Notes under the pieces: generated by a model
Told to the model about the DNA's origin: nothing
What the model saw: only the letters and a program-made list of their open reading frames with translations
The model's database searches: none
Position numbers and translations under genes: made by a program
Source: Mesocentrotus franciscanus
Taxonomy: Eukaryota > Echinodermata > Echinoidea > Camarodonta > Strongylocentrotidae
Assembly (NCBI GenBank): GCA_037976565.1
Contig: CP137675.1
Span: 20,734,446 to 20,798,445, forward strand
Length of the DNA: 64,000 nucleotides
Direction of reading: 5' to 3'
Part shown: positions 62,991 to 64,000 of the stretch, piece after piece
Layout: every line of letters begins with the position of its first letter
Numbering within the stretch: the first letter of the stretch is position 1

Positions 62991-64000
62991 TATTTCGTCC
63001 GCAGCACATTGACATTGGGTACTGAAATATGTAATTGGAAGGAGTTTGATTCCATTATCCTTGACATAAATGGGTACAACTCTCTCCCTTGGGACCAATA
63101 ATATTAGGTGCTCTTGTTTTGATTGACATTTCATTCCAATCTTGATCCTAATTTCTAAATGATTCTGTGCATAAGAGTACATGGACATGTAGTTGCTTTG
63201 TTTTCTTCTAAAAGAGGTTTTGTAGGGTTTTTTTTGTTTAATGAGATAGTAGGAAGCAAGATAATACTACATATCTTTATTAAGAAAAAGTGCAATATAT
63301 AAATTGTTTGATATTGATGTTTTCTGTGTGCTGCCATGTATTATTCAGATTCCTCCAAGAAGTATTATATTAAATGCATTATTATTTCCCCCTACCAATG
63401 TTATGATCATATTGCCCCAAGAAACAAGATAATTGTGGAATTTGTTCATTTATTTATTGATGGATTTCATTATGAAATGTTAGGAAATTGTAAAATTGAA
63501 TTAACCTGATTATAATGAAATGTCCCAAATCATAGAAGTAATCTTGCCATATGCGTATCCAGATAAATACACAAATGAGAGGACAACTTTTCTTTTGCAT
63601 AAACTTGGTATTAATCAAATTACGTGTTGTATTTTGTTTGTTTTTACATAATATAAAATGATGACATTGGAAATATTAGATGACTGCCTTAGTACAGCCA
63701 AATAATGAATCATCCTGTATCCAGTTGTTATCACCAACTCACAATTGTATAAATTCTGTAATTTATGGGTATTTACAAACTTTTTGTCAGCATGGTTGTG
63801 TACCCCCCCCCCTACATGTAAATGTACAGGATACCGGTATGTGCATTTCTAAGCTCTTATGAGATGCACACACTTTGTACATGTTATTTTCTAGTGCTAT
63901 CGAGTTGTGACAAAATTTACTTGTAACAAAATTGAAATATTGAACAACTCATACACCAGAAGTACATGTGTGTAGCTTGCAATATTCCTGTGATTATCGA
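62991..64000. other. AT-rich region downstream of the gene
   Basis: No coding exon, RNA gene or clear repeat is recognised. A C run lies near 63804-63812. Confidence 0.6.

Overview
The window is animal genomic DNA. It is AT-rich, has long introns with GT-AG junctions and is dense in transposon remnants. The repeat types (tRNA-derived SINEs with an AAGCGCT-type tail, hAT-type elements starting CAGGCGCGGATCC, CpG-rich Helitrons) and the invertebrate form of the gene point to a marine deuterostome, most likely a sea urchin. The species is inference; nothing in the window names it.

One protein-coding gene is visible, on the + strand from about 3642 to 60217, and its 5' end lies outside the window. 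It encodes a large multi-PDZ protein of the PDZD2 / pro-interleukin-16 family. The visible coding exons are 3642-3774, 7776-7959, 8412-8467, a possible 30-nt microexon 9063-9092, a giant 5.28-kb exon 11494-16773, then 47476-48157, 57573-57814, 58784-58970 and 59872-60217. All junction phases agree. Together they give roughly 2,360 residues: the second half of one PDZ domain, an acidic linker, a second PDZ domain, about 1,500 residues of Ser/Pro/Lys/Asp-rich disordered sequence, a third PDZ domain built across the giant exon and exon 47476, another acidic linker, and the closing PDZ pair that corresponds to the C-terminal pair of PDZD2 and pro-IL-16. The last exon carries an apparent one-base frameshift inside the final PDZ domain. 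A DEAD-D sequence just before the closing pair is a plausible caspase-type processing site.

The 30.7-kb intron 16774-47475 is a transposon reservoir. It holds three copies of one non-autonomous Helitron: 19542-22468 on -, 25508-28713 on +, 34425-37448 on -. All have TC...CTAG ends, a 3' hairpin and A/T insertion sites. Copies 2 and 3 carry the same nested hAT element with 8-bp target duplications, and copy 1 still shows the empty site. The intron also has a nearly perfect 0.7-kb foldback (29710-30405), three copies of a roughly 395-bp terminal-inverted-repeat MITE, another MITE at 44027-44400 and a SINE at 33037-33340. The other introns hold more foldbacks, SINEs, simple repeats and a striking minisatellite (58311-58706). 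Two RFX-type X-box palindromes lie in the intron before the giant exon.

Downstream of the stop codon (60215-60217) are a probable 3' UTR with several AATAAA signals and unremarkable AT-rich sequence to the end. I saw no rRNA, functional tRNA gene, CRISPR array or second host gene.
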